A stretch of 64,000 bases of DNA from an uncultured Clostridium sp. (GCA_946404215.1 CAMJCT010000005.1:1-64000), one strand, 5' to 3'. Positions 15,667-24,840 are shown, counted from the stretch's first letter. Notes: generated by a model not told the origin, from the letters alone. A program made the numbers and translations.

Positions 15667-16074
15667 TTATCCCACATCTACAATTAATTCTATAACTTCA
15701 CCTATTGGTATTTCCTTATTTTTATCTAAAATTATAACTTGCTTAAATTTATCAATTTTTTTTACGCTACCTGTGGTTATTACATATTTTCCACCATTCT
15801 TTTTAGCATCTGGAATAAAATAAGTTATTGTTACTACTGGTCTATTGCAAATATTTTCTTGTATCTCCTGTAACTTCCAATCTAAAAGAGCTTTAACCTC
15901 TTCATCTATTTCTATCCTTTTATTTGTTAATCTTGCTGTTTCTTTTACAGAATCATCATATCCTGTAAGAGCTGCAAAAGGCGCAAATTGTGCCGCTCTT
16001 GCATACATACTCATTCTTTTATGTTTTTTAGGTTCATAATGTGATAAGTTTATTATATCGTTATACTTTTGCAT
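15667..16074 (-). CDS. YolD-like protein, partner of the Y-family polymerase
   Basis: A 135-residue YolD-family protein. MSMYARAAQFAPFAALTGYD is the family hallmark, followed by DSVKETARLTNKRIEIDEEV and a C-terminal beta domain ending IPIGEVIELIVDVG. YolD-like proteins accompany UvrX/ImuB-type Y-family polymerases and are thought to act like UmuD in controlling them. Its ATG overlaps the TAA of umuC (TAATG), so the two are co-translated and should share the SOS promoter upstream of umuC. Confidence 0.88.
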   Translation of the reverse strand: MQKYNDIINLSHYEPKKHKRMSMYARAAQFAPFAALTGYDDSVKETARLTNKRIEIDEEVKALLDWKLQEIQENICNRPVVTITYFIPDAKKNGGKYVITTGSVKKIDKFKQVIILDKNKEIPIGEVIELIVDVG

Positions 16075-17565
16075 TATTCCTTATGCCCTCCTATTTGACT
16101 ATTTCTTGCAATAGCTGTTCCCGCTTCCTGCAAATTCATTCCCTTAACAATAGAATTTTTGCCAAATTTCTTTTTTATATCTAGTATTGACATTTGCAAA
16201 TTTCTTTCAATTTTTTCTTCTTTTAAATTCATCTCTCTTTTTTTAAAATCTCCAAATAAATCTAGCTGCTCATTTACCATTTGTAATTTTATTTTACTTT
16301 CGTATATAACATTATTAGCTGAAATATTTATCCTTCTTACCAATAAATTTTTGTCAATAATTCTTTCATATAATTTCATTGTAAAATTCATTATATTTTT
16401 GGTAGAAGAAGTATGGTGGTCCAAATTAATTGTTCCGTGTGCATGTTTTGGTATTTTTCTTCCATAATGGTCTGTAATAATTTCACCCTTGTAATATATA
16501 TTTGGATTTTTTAAATTCTCTATATCATATCCAATAGTTAAAACTATTTGATTTGTAATTAAATTTTTATCTACTAAATCTAAAGAAATATTTTCTGCCA
16601 TTTCTTTTACAATAAGTTTAGTATCTTCATAATTATACGGGCAATGCAATACTTGACCTAAACTTATACTATTTGTTGTTGGCTTATATGCTTTTATTTC
16701 ATTCAATGTAACTGGCTCATAACCGCCAAGCGTGGTCTATTAAAAGTTCTGCATTTACTCCAAATAGCTTATATAATAATTCTTCATTATTTATTGACGC
16801 TCTTGCAATATCCCCCATAGTATACATATGGTGTTTTTCAAGTTTTGTAGCATACCCATTTCCAACTCTCCAAAAATCTGTTAGAGGCCTATGTTCCCAA
16901 AGAAGCTTTCTATATGTTATTTCATCTAATCCTGCAATTCTAACTCCATTTTGATTTGCCTTTGTATGTTTAGCAACTATATCCATTGCTACTTTACACA
17001 AATACAAATTTGTTCCCATTCCACCTGTAGCTGTAATTCCAGTATTTTCATAAACATCTTGTATTACTTTTGTTATTAATTCGCTTGCTCTCATTTTATA
17101 TGTTTGTAAATAATGTGTAACATCTATAAAAACTTCATCTATTGAATAGACATATATATCTTCTTCCGAAAACCATTTTAAATAAATACTATAAATTTTA
17201 TTGCTGTACTCCATATAATATTTCATCCTAGGTGGAGCTACTATATATGACAATTCCAAATCTGGATTCTTTTTTAGTGCTAAATCATCATAGCTTGAAC
17301 CAGTAAATCTTTGATTTGGTGCTTTTAATCTTCTTTCCATATTTACTTCTTTTACTTTCTGTATTACTTCAAAAAGTCTTGCCCTACCTGATATTCCATA
17401 AGATTTAAGAGACGGACTTACAGCAAGACATATTGTCTTTTCTGTTCTTGAACTATCAGCAACTATAAGATTTGTAGTTAACGGGTTAAGACCACGTTCT
17501 TGACACTCAACAGATGCATAAAAGCTTTTTAAATCTATTGCTATATAAATTTTCGTATCTTGCAT
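16074..17565 (-). CDS. Y-family DNA polymerase (UmuC/UvrX-like) with a C-GGT +1 frameshift site
   Basis: MQDTKIYIAIDLKSFYASVE contains the catalytic D and SFYASVE of Y-family polymerases, and DIYVYSIDEVFIDVTHYLQT the second S-x-D-E-x-x-x-D motif; helix-hairpin-helix and little-finger domains follow. The first frame ends DHAW-CGG-TTA-TGA. Skipping the C of CGG at 16723-16725 (minus strand) reads Gly and continues YEPVTLNEIKAYKPTTNSIS, a conserved segment, to TAA 16074 (about 497 residues). It performs translesion synthesis. Start ATG 17565 follows GAGGGGG. It sits at one end of element B, about 100 bp from the attachment core, with its own SOS-type promoter. Confidence 0.85.
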
Positions 17566-17596
17566 ATAACATTCCCCCTCTAAAAGTACTAAAAAG

Positions 17597-17635
17597 AGTA
17601 TAACACAAATTTTAATGTTTGTAAACACTTGTTTG
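17597..17635 (-). promoter_or_regulatory. Vegetative promoter with overlapping LexA-type box for umuC-yolD
   Basis: On the minus strand, TTTACA (17625-17620), a 17-bp spacer and TATACT (17602-17597) make a good sigma-A promoter. Overlapping the minus-35 is CAAACAAGTGTTTA (17635-17622), which matches 12 of 14 positions of the Bacillus/Clostridium LexA box CGAACRNRYGTTYC. This predicts DNA-damage control of the polymerase. Confidence 0.7.
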
Positions 17636-17643
17636 TACGAATT

Positions 17644-17967
17644 TTAATTATCTCCAAATTCAAACGAAGGCCAGGGTTCTTCTAGCCATCTCCACTTATT
17701 ACAAGGGTAATTAATGGTTAAAGGTCCATATACTTTTTGATATTTTTCTTTTAACTCTTTTAATTTTTTACAATACTTTCTGTGTAAACACAAAGCTTTT
17801 TCATCATCAGGATGTGTATCTAAGTATAACGCAAGTTCTGTTATTCCAAATTCATAACATCTTATTTCCTGAATCATTTCTCTTCTTATATCACAATCTA
17901 CTACATTTTCTTCTACATTATCACATTGTTCATTACAAGAACAATTTCTATTTTCTTCTATAGACAT
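17644..17967 (-). CDS. cotJB: cotJB, main segment, interrupted by element B
   Basis: Small acidic spore-coat protein. REMIQEIRCYEFGITELALY, LDTHPDDEKALCLHRKYCKK and YGPLTINYPCNKWRWLEEPW are characteristic of CotJB. Host sequence runs to the core at 17667-17673; beyond it the frame adds seven foreign residues (SFEFGDN) and stops at 17644. The natural ending WPWERGNY is at 10469-10495. Because only the last few residues differ, the unexcised gene may still make a nearly complete CotJB. It overlaps the cotJA stop by 10 bp. Confidence 0.9.
   Translation of the reverse strand: MSIEENRNCSCNEQCDNVEENVVDCDIRREMIQEIRCYEFGITELALYLDTHPDDEKALCLHRKYCKKLKELKEKYQKVYGPLTINYPCNKWRWLEEPWPSFEFGDN
17667..17673. 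other. Element B attachment core, right copy
   Basis: AAGGCCA, identical to 10489-10495. The left flank TCAAACGA is the element half of attP; the right flank is cotJB. Confidence 0.8.
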
Positions 17968-18320
17968 TTATTGCACCCCTTTCCTATTTCATTAGTTTTT
18001 CTTAAATATTCATTTTCCTCCATGGACTGGCAGGGCATGTAAGGGCTTACTAGTTCTGGAAATATCGTTCCCATTTTCAATCCAACACATGGCTTAAATG
18101 TTTTATCCATATATTGATATGGTACATAACTCTGAGCTAACATTGGATTTTCTGGAAACACATTATATTCTTCGTCAAATCCACAATCACAATCATTATA
18201 CATATCTTCGTATGAATTTACATTATTGCATTGATTCTCTAAAATGTCATTTTGTAATTCGCAAGAATTGTTTTTATAACTATTATTCATACAATAACAC
18301 TTCCTATAATTTCTAAACAT
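17958..18320 (-). CDS. cotJA: CotJA spore-coat protein
   Basis: A 120-residue protein with an unusually long Asn/Cys/Asp-rich N-terminus (about 60 residues) followed by the CotJA domain: MLAQSYVPYQYMDKTFKPCV then GLKMGTIFPELVSPYMP. CotJA is a small coat protein made in the mother cell and required with CotJC for the CotJ coat layer. It heads the cotJABC operon; GGAGG lies 8 bp before ATG 18320. Confidence 0.9.
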   Translation of the reverse strand: MFRNYRKCYCMNNSYKNNSCELQNDILENQCNNVNSYEDMYNDCDCGFDEEYNVFPENPMLAQSYVPYQYMDKTFKPCVGLKMGTIFPELVSPYMPCQSMEENEYLRKTNEIGKGCNKCL

Positions 18321-18327
18321 ATTATTT

Positions 18328-18350
18328 CCTCCTTTTCTCTACATTATATG
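18328..18350 (-). promoter_or_regulatory. cotJA: Possible sigma-E minus-10 and Shine-Dalgarno of cotJA
   Basis: CATATAAT (18350-18343) matches the sigma-E minus-10 CATACAMT at 7 of 8 positions; the minus-35 region about 14 bp upstream is weak. B. subtilis cotJ is sigma-E controlled, so this fits. Shine-Dalgarno GGAGG at 18332-18328. Confidence 0.4.
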
Positions 18351-18390
18351 ATTTTATTTGACAATAGTTACAAAAAGAAAAATAACACAA

Positions 18391-18426
18391 TAAAATAGCA
18401 CCTACATTAAAAATGTAAGTGCTATT
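18391..18426 (-). terminator. Terminator after rpmF
   Basis: ATAGCACTTACATT pairs with AATGTAGGTGCTAT around a short loop, followed by a T-rich run, 13 bp after the rpmF stop. Confidence 0.75.
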
Positions 18427-18438
18427 CTATTTAATTAA

Positions 18439-18630
18439 CTATGCATTTTCAGTTTCTTTTTTAGCTACTACTTCTTTTCCATCGTAATATCCACAATTTT
18501 TGCATACTCTATGTGGCATTACTGGTTCGTGGCAATGTGGGCAGCTTGAAAATGTTGGTTCTTCTTTTTTCCATGTTGATCTTTTTGCATGTGTTCTTGC
18601 TTTTGACCATCTTCTTTTTGGTTGTGCCAT
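18439..18630 (-). CDS. rpmF: Ribosomal protein bL32
   Basis: A 63-residue L32. MAQPKRRWSKARTHAKRSTW is the basic RNA-binding N-terminus (the usual opening is AVPKRR/ AQPKRR), and CPHCHEPVMPHRVCKNCGYY is an intact four-cysteine zinc ribbon, the zinc-dependent form. It belongs to the large ribosomal subunit. It stands alone here, with its own terminator, just upstream of cotJ. Confidence 0.97.
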   Translation of the reverse strand: MAQPKRRWSKARTHAKRSTWKKEEPTFSSCPHCHEPVMPHRVCKNCGYYDGKEVVAKKETENA

Positions 18631-19108
18631 TCTAATTCCCCCCTTGCTTTAAGATATATGTATATATCTGTTTCTATTTTTCATCTTTTTAATCACTATA
18701 AAATTATACAAGTAATTTCAATTTTTGTCAATAGCTGTTGTTTATAAATTACCAATAACTTGATACTATGTTACTAGTCAGCCATTTGCTATATTAGAAG
18801 TCCGCGCAAGTGATTACTATATAAATATTTTGAGAATTAATCAAATGCGAGTTTGAATAACTTAAAAATTCTTAATAATTTTGAAATTAATTAGAATTTT
18901 TTAGTGTTAAATGTAAGGTAGCCGAGATTATTCGAAAAATATTTATATAGTAATCATGTTAAGCAGGACAGTTATAATTTTTAAAATTTGATATATTTTA
19001 TTTTGTATTTTGCATACACTATAAATATAGTTACTATTTAGATTTAATTTATTTAAGCTAAATTATTAGTCTAAATTACTATTTATATATATAATTATGG
19101 AGGTATTT
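18631..19108. other. Intergenic region between rpmF and asnB
   Basis: About 480 bp without genes. It contains a degenerate copy of the dispersed repeat (18770-18985) and an AT-rich leader to asnB. I see no T-box or riboswitch signature in front of asnB. Confidence 0.5.
18770..18985. repeat. Dispersed repeat copy R1 (degenerate)
   Basis: Starts GTTACTAGTCAG. It shares long stretches with the copy at 31521-31787, for example AGTGATTACTAT, AAATATTTTGAGAATTAATC and, on the other arm, AAATATTTATATAGTAATCA; arms are inverted relative to each other. The internal core reads AAATGCGAGTTTGAATAACT and AATGTAAGGTAGCCGAG. The right terminus is eroded. Confidence 0.7.
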
Positions 19109-20958
19109 ATGTGTGGTTTTGTTGGATATATAAACTTAAATGAAAAAATCAATCAGGATAAAACAGTAATAAAAAAAATGAATAGTACTTTATCCAAAAG
19201 AGGACCTGATGAAGAAGATTATTACATAAATAATAATATAGCATTAGGTCATAAAAGATTAATTGTCATTGACCCTAAAAATGGCAAACAACCAATGATA
19301 GAAACATTTTCATATGGAGAATATGTTATTTGTCATAACGGACAAATATATAACTCTAAAGAATTAAAAGATACTTTAGAAAAAAATGGTTTCACTTTTA
19401 AAGGATACAGTGACACAGAAATTTTATTAAAAAGTTATATTTTTTATGGAAATGATGTAGTAAATCACTTAAACGGTATCTTTGCATTTGCAATTTGGAA
19501 CAGTAATAAACAAGAAATATTTTTAGCTAGAGATCATTTTGGTATAAAGCCACTTTTTTACACTTTAAAGAATAATACATTAATTTTTGGTTCAGAAATT
19601 AAAGCGATTTTCGAATACCCAGATATAGAAAAGGAACTGGATTCACAAGGGATATCCGAGCTTTTTGGAATAGGTCCAGCTCACACCCCTGGATTAACGG
19701 TTTTCAAAAATATTTTTGAAATTAAACCTGCTCATTTTGCAGTATTTAACAATTCAGGATTGCACCTTACAAGATATTGGAAGCTAGAATCTAAACAACA
19801 TACAGATAATCTTAATAAGACCTGTGATAAATTGAATTTCTTATTGAAAGATTCTATTACAAGCCAACTAGTTTCAGACGTTCCACTATGTACTTTTTTA
19901 TCGGGCGGATTAGATTCCAGCATTATTACCAAATATGCTTCTGATTATTATATGGATAGAAATTTTCCAGCTTTAGATACTTATTCAGTAGATTATGTCG
20001 ATAATGATAAAAATTTTGTAAAAAGTGATTTTCAGCCGAATTCAGATAATTACTATATAAATCTAATTACAAAAAAATTTCGAGTTAATCATCATAAAAT
20101 AATTATAGATACTCCTGAATTAGCTGAATCTTTAGCTGATGCAATGATAGCTCGTGATATGCCTGGAATGGCAGATATTGACTCTTCTTTACTACTTTTT
20201 TGCAAACATGTTAAAAAAGAAAAAACTGTGGCTTTAACTCGGAGAATGTGCAGATGAAATTTTTGGGGGATATCCTTGGTTTTTCCGTGAAGATGCTCTA
20301 AAAAGTAACACTTTTCCATGGTCTATAGCATTAAACGAAAGACAAGAACTATTAAATCCACAAATTTCTAAACAAGTAAACTTAAAGGATTATATAAATT
20401 ATAGATATAATGAGAGTTTACAAGATGTAGAAATATTAGATACAGACTCAAAAGAAACTGGTGAAAAAAGAAAAATTTCATATCTAACATTAAATTGGTT
20501 CATGCAAACCCTTTTAGATCGTTCAGATAGAATGGCAATGTACAATGGCTTAGAACTTAGAGTTCCATTTTGTGATTATAGACTAGCACAATATGTATGG
20601 AATATTCCATGGGAATGGAAAGCTTTTAATCGGAAGAGAAAAAGGTCTATTACGTTATATCTGCAAAAACTTCCTTCCTTCTGAAATTGTAGATAGAAAA
20701 AAATCACCTTATCCTAAAACTCATAATCCAAATTATTTATTAAAAGTTAAGGAAATTCTTTCTAGTATTATGCAAAACAAATCAGCACCTATAAATAATT
20801 TGCTTAATAGAGAATTTATTTTAAACATTCTCGAAACAGATGGAAAGGCTTTTACTCGCCCTTGGTTTGGGCAACTGATGACAGGTCCACAACTTATGGC
20901 ATATCTTTGTCAAGTAAATATGTGGCTAGAGAAATATCAGCCAAAAATTAAAATATAA
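19109..20958 (+). CDS. asnB: Asparagine synthetase B with two C-GGA +1 frameshift sites
   Basis: Glutamine-hydrolysing asparagine synthase of about 615 residues. MCGFVGYINL gives the Cys2 nucleophile after Met removal, then RGPDEEDYY, HNGQIYN and RDHFGIKPLFY complete the glutaminase domain; CTFLSGGLDSSIITKYASDY is the ATP pyrophosphatase P-loop. The frame breaks at ALT-C-GGA-GAA (CGG 20240-20242), continues GECADEIFGGYPWFFREDAL (a conserved motif) to WKAFN-C-GGA-AGA (CGG 20631-20633) and then GREKGLLRYICKNFLPSEIV and SPYPKTHNPNYLL to 20958. Each site skips one C. Shine-Dalgarno GGAGG at 19099. Makes asparagine from aspartate. Confidence 0.9.
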
Positions 20959-20993
20959 ATTAAAAATATGGAAATATACATATAGCATAAAAT

Positions 20994-21593
20994 TTATTTT
21001 GCAGAAATATGTATATTTTCTATTTTTGCATTCATCTCTCTTGAAATAATATTTTGAATTTGAGCTATTTGCTCTTGTTTTAATTCGTCATCAATTTCTA
21101 CTATTACACTTATACTTTCACCATTTGCAAATATGATACTGTTTTCAAACCCCTTAGTTTTAATCAAATTTTCGCTTATCATAATACTATTTTTGATATC
21201 ATTTATTTTTTGTATTTCTTGTGTAGCTGTTTGTTTTTGCATCTCCAAAGAATTATTACTATTTAATACTTTTTCATATGTTTCAATCATTTGAGAGTAC
21301 ATCGAATCTCTTTCAAGCTTTGATTTAACAAAATATTCATCTTTAGGATTATTATCTATATCTTTAGTACTATTGTCTTTCTCATTATTAGCACTTTCAG
21401 AAACAACATCGTTGCTATTTACCAATGTTGCATCTCCTATGTCAGCAATTTGCATATCATCTTTTGATTCCATTTGCATACTTGTTTCTACGGCTTCCTT
21501 TCCCGTATTTGTTGTATAATTTAAGTATCCTGCTGTCATAATCATTAAAACAATCACATATATTATAATCTGGTTTCTCTTAAAAAATCTCAT
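20994..21593 (-). CDS. spoIIIAH: SpoIIIAH, forespore-engulfment channel protein
   Basis: A 199-residue mother-cell membrane protein. MRFFKRNQIIIYVIVLMIMT is a single N-terminal membrane segment; the extracytoplasmic part has a coiled coil (SKLERDSMYSQMIETYEKVL) and a ring-building C-terminal domain including SVIVEIDDELKQEQIAQIQN. It pairs with forespore SpoIIQ to form the A-Q channel. Last gene of the eight-gene spoIIIA operon, 31 bp after spoIIIAG. Confidence 0.93.
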   Translation of the reverse strand: MRFFKRNQIIIYVIVLMIMTAGYLNYTTNTGKEAVETSMQMESKDDMQIADIGDATLVNSNDVVSESANNEKDNSTKDIDNNPKDEYFVKSKLERDSMYSQMIETYEKVLNSNNSLEMQKQTATQEIQKINDIKNSIMISENLIKTKGFENSIIFANGESISVIVEIDDELKQEQIAQIQNIISREMNAKIENIHISAK

Positions 21594-21624
21594 AAAATTC
21601 TCCTTAAAATAAAAATATTTAAAA

Positions 21625-22257
21625 TTATTTCATCTCAAAAACTTGTATTTTATGTGTTGCAAGCCCTGTTACAGCCTCTACTGCTTGTATAATATTCGTT
21701 TTTGTTGTTGGGTTATTAGCTCCTTTTGCAGTTATAATTGCTCCTTCAACCTTAGGTTGAAGAACTTTTTGCGTTATTGGCATCTTTTCTCCATTTTCTT
21801 CTTTATATACAATATCTTTTTGTATATCTGTTGATTGAATTTTTCTTGTTCCCCCTGAAGTATCATTTTCTTCTGTATTACTTACTTTTGAATTCTCATT
21901 ATACATTGCTACAACTTCACTAGACTCACAATAGTTAATAAATACTTTTACTTCTCCTACTCCTTCTATTTTAGACAATATAGACTCTAATTTTGTTTCA
22001 ATATTATTAGAAGTATTTTCTTCAATTTCTTCTTTTTGAATTATATTTTCTGACTGCAATGCTAATTTTTTTGATGTTGTGTTTGTATCTTGCTTATTTG
22101 TTTGTCTATTGCCATTCCATATAATATTAATAATTACAATTGTTATTATTAGTATTATTATAAAAAAAACTAGATTTTCTATTTTTTTTCTATCATTACC
22201 TAATTGGTCTTCTTCATTATTCTTAACCAACATTTTTTTTAATTTATCTCCAAACAT
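21625..22257 (-). CDS. spoIIIAG: SpoIIIAG, ring protein of the feeding-tube channel
   Basis: A 210-residue protein with one membrane segment (VFFIIILIITIVIINIIWNG). KLESILSKIEGVGEVKVFIN is the ring-building motif seen across the EscJ/PrgK-like SpoIIIAG domain, and the C-terminus includes VEGAIITAKGANNPTTKTNI. It forms the large ring in the mother-cell membrane. Its start overlaps the end of spoIIIAF by 19 bp. Confidence 0.94.
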   Translation of the reverse strand: MFGDKLKKMLVKNNEEDQLGNDRKKIENLVFFIIILIITIVIINIIWNGNRQTNKQDTNTTSKKLALQSENIIQKEEIEENTSNNIETKLESILSKIEGVGEVKVFINYCESSEVVAMYNENSKVSNTEENDTSGGTRKIQSTDIQKDIVYKEENGEKMPITQKVLQPKVEGAIITAKGANNPTTKTNIIQAVEAVTGLATHKIQVFEMK

Positions 22258-22889
22258 TTTTCAGTCACCCCATATTCTTCTATTAAAAATTTCTTTATAT
22301 TTTGAATATCAGCATTAAGAACTTTAGATTTTGTATCGTTTTTTTCTTTAATGTCAATTTTTTCGTTATTTGTAGAGGTATCAATAGGCTTTATTTTTTG
22401 GACTTGAACTATTACCTTATTTTCTATATTATTTTCATTATTGTACTTATTTTCATTTTCCTGTTCTTCAACAATATCTTTTTTCTCTATAACCAATTTT
22501 ATTTTATTTATATTATTTGCATTTTCCTTCTCAGATATATTTGCATAAACTTTACAATATGATACATTAAACCCCATCTGTTCTAACTTTTTTATAATAT
22601 CTTTTTTTAATTCCTCTCTATACAATTCCTCTATTCTCTTATCCATAGAAGTCTGATTTGCTACAGTTGCTGTCTCAACAGTATTAGTATCTTCAAAATC
22701 AATATTATCTAGATTAAAACATTTCTTATTTTCAATTGCAGGAGATATTATTGTAAATATCACATATACCCCCATTACCATTCTTATATATTTTTTAGTT
22801 TTATTATTAGGCAATAGCATTTCTAAAATAGAGATAATAACAATAGTCAATCCTAACCCCTTAGCCCAAGAGCTTAAAAAACTTATCAT
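22239..22889 (-). CDS. spoIIIAF: SpoIIIAF
   Basis: A 216-residue protein with two N-terminal membrane segments (MISFLSSWAKGLGLTIVIIS; IRMVMGVYVIFTIISPAIE) and a soluble C-terminal domain ending with FLIEEYGVTEKCLEI, a ring-building fold. It is a component of the SpoIIIA channel complex. Standard position between spoIIIAE and spoIIIAG. Confidence 0.92.
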   Translation of the reverse strand: MISFLSSWAKGLGLTIVIISILEMLLPNNKTKKYIRMVMGVYVIFTIISPAIENKKCFNLDNIDFEDTNTVETATVANQTSMDKRIEELYREELKKDIIKKLEQMGFNVSYCKVYANISEKENANNINKIKLVIEKKDIVEEQENENKYNNENNIENKVIVQVQKIKPIDTSTNNEKIDIKEKNDTKSKVLNADIQNIKKFLIEEYGVTEKCLEIN

Positions 22890-22943
22890 TTTCTTTTCCT
22901 CTCATATAACTTTTCAAATATAAGTAAAATAAATATAGCAACT

Positions 22944-24110
22944 TTATCTATACATCATTCCACTATTAGATATTTTTAATACTAAAGCTGTTCCAATTAT
23001 TATCATAAATGATATAGCACTTAATATAGCTAAAAATATTTTAAATATATCTCCTATTTGATCTAACAAACCAATAATTTTTGCATCAGCTATTGGCTCA
23101 GTCAAACTTGCCAATAATTTATACGATAATGTTACACATACCAATTTTATTATAGGTATAATACATATTCCAATTACAACTACTACACCAACAAGACCAA
23201 CTGCATTTTTAAGAATAATTCCACATCCAAGTACAGTATCTACACTATCTGATAATATTTTTCCAACTACTGGTATTGCTGAACTTACTAAGGCTTTTGT
23301 TGTTTTTGCAGTTATTCCATCTACACTTGCTGACATGGTTCCTTCAAAAGAAACTACTCCTACAAATATTGTAAGTACAATACTTAACACTAATACTACT
23401 CCTGACTTTAAAAATTTAGATAATTTGTCTATTTGTACTCTATCAGACAATTTAGATAAAATAACTAAACTTGTAAAAACTAAAATTAAAGGTATTATTA
23501 TTTCTTTAATCATATTTCCAATAAAATTAATCATAAATAATATAATAGGTTCTATTACACTACTAGTCACTATACTTCCAGTATAAATCATTAATGTTAC
23601 TAATATTGGAACAAGCATATTCATAAATGCCACAAGATTTTCAGTTGTGTCCTGAACCATCTTTACAATATCTGAAAAATTCCCCATAATTATAGTTATA
23701 ATTAGTATGTATTGTGCATAATAAATTAATTTTGAAACTCCATTGTTTTCCAAATTATCACTAATTGATTTTAGAATTGCATGTATAATTATAATAGCAA
23801 AAATACTTCCTATAGTTTTTAAGGTTTTTATAAATTCATCTCCTAATAATCCTAAAGCCCTTTTTAATATTGTAGAATTGTCAACCTTACCTTGTATAGC
23901 AGAGTTTAACATTTCTTCTATATCTATATCTTCAAAAAAATCTCCAGCATATTGTTTAGAATTATTTATAAATTCTTGTATACCAAATTCTTTTTGTTGC
24001 TCTTCCAATGTTTCAGAATTATTAGCAAATACCATTTTAAAATGAAAAAAGACATTTACAAAAATAATAAAAAATGTAATTAGAAAAATCCCTTTTCTCT
24101 TCATTTGCAA
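22944..24110 (-). CDS. spoIIIAE: SpoIIIAE
   Basis: A 388-residue polytopic membrane protein with an N-terminal signal-like segment (GIFLITFFIIFVNVFFHFKM) and about seven membrane helices. SAIPVVGKILSDSVDTVLGC and the C-terminal KLLASLTEPIADAKIIGLLD are conserved SpoIIIAE segments. It is thought to form the membrane pore or export platform of the A-Q complex. Confidence 0.94.
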   Translation of the reverse strand: MQMKRKGIFLITFFIIFVNVFFHFKMVFANNSETLEEQQKEFGIQEFINNSKQYAGDFFEDIDIEEMLNSAIQGKVDNSTILKRALGLLGDEFIKTLKTIGSIFAIIIIHAILKSISDNLENNGVSKLIYYAQYILIITIIMGNFSDIVKMVQDTTENLVAFMNMLVPILVTLMIYTGSIVTSSVIEPIILFMINFIGNMIKEIIIPLILVFTSLVILSKLSDRVQIDKLSKFLKSGVVLVLSIVLTIFVGVVSFEGTMSASVDGITAKTTKALVSSAIPVVGKILSDSVDTVLGCGIILKNAVGLVGVVVVIGICIIPIIKLVCVTLSYKLLASLTEPIADAKIIGLLDQIGDIFKIFLAILSAISFMIIIGTALVLKISNSGMMYR

Positions 24111-24133
24111 CTCCCTTTAAACTTATATTAATT

Positions 24134-24523
24134 TTATTGAGGTAATATTTTTAATATAATTTCTAATAAAGCAGAGATTATTGGTATGGACATAGATATA
24201 ATTATAATTTTGCTTCCTATTTCTATTTTACTTGCAATGGCACTTTCTCCTGAGTCTTTGCAAATACTCACTGCAAATTCTGACAAAAATGCTATGCCTG
24301 TTATTTTTATTAACAACATAATAAATTTTGTATTTATTGAAGCTTTTGACTCTAGTGTCTGTAATAAATTTATTATTCCAGTTAGCTTGTCCACTACCAA
24401 CAATAGTATTAATACTCCTGCAATTAAACTTATATAAATTGCAAATTCCGGTTTATATTGTCTCAATAAAACTGTTATTATTAATGCAATAAGTGCAATA
24501 CCAATTATCTTTATAATATCCAT
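24134..24523 (-). CDS. spoIIIAD: SpoIIIAD
   Basis: A 129-residue protein with four membrane helices; conserved segments are RQYKPEFAIYISLIAG and GIAFLSEFAVSICKDSGESA followed by IASKIEIGSK. Small membrane component of the channel. Confidence 0.94.
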   Translation of the reverse strand: MDIIKIIGIALIALIITVLLRQYKPEFAIYISLIAGVLILLLVVDKLTGIINLLQTLESKASINTKFIMLLIKITGIAFLSEFAVSICKDSGESAIASKIEIGSKIIIISMSIPIISALLEIILKILPQ

Positions 24524-24580
24524 AAACCTAGTCTCATTAGTTAAACCTAATCTTCTCCTCCTTATATAATAAAACTGTGG

Positions 24581-24775
24581 CTATAAATTAAAGATAGTCC
24601 TTACTGTATTAAACAGCGTACTTATTTCTTTTATAACCATTGTAAGTACAATAACTAGTCCAGCTAAAGTAGTCATCATTGCCTGATCCTCTCTTCCTGC
24701 TCTTACTAAAACCTGATGAAGAACTGCCACAAGAATCCCGATTGCAGCTATTTTAAACAATAAATTAATATCCAT
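24581..24775 (-). CDS. spoIIIAC: SpoIIIAC
   Basis: A 64-residue protein with two membrane helices (LLFKIAAIGILVAVLHQVLV and MMTTLAGLVIVLTMVIKEIS), joined by the conserved loop RAGREDQA. Typical SpoIIIAC size. Confidence 0.95.
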   Translation of the reverse strand: MDINLLFKIAAIGILVAVLHQVLVRAGREDQAMMTTLAGLVIVLTMVIKEISTLFNTVRTIFNL

Positions 24776-24840
24776 TTTATTTTATATAATGTACCTTTAT
24801 TTTGAATACATTACATTCTCCTTTCGTTAAATTAATTCCT

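Larger units (their letters stand above)
10489..17673. mobile_element. Element B: serine-recombinase intervening element inside cotJB
   Basis: The two ends share the 7-bp core AAGGCCA (10489-10495 and 17667-17673), about 7,178 bp apart. The flanks are the two parts of cotJB and recombination restores the frame to its natural stop. The inner flanks join into an imperfect dyad TCAAACGAAGG-CCAC-CCGTCGTTCGA. Cargo: a large serine recombinase whose stop lies 21 bp from the core, a 45-residue ORF before it, a decayed TrpF-like gene, a GNAT-DUF402 fusion, a kinase-like protein, a methyltransferase, a ferritin-like fragment, yolD and umuC. Developmental excision is inferred by analogy with skin. Confidence 0.88.

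Noticed and set aside
18986-19108. T-box or riboswitch upstream of asnB
   Set aside because: No specifier stem, antiterminator or conserved T-box sequence could be found in the leader.
20092-20319. Antisense open frames in asnB and other genes
   Set aside because: No ribosome sites and no recognisable protein features; they mirror the real coding frames.
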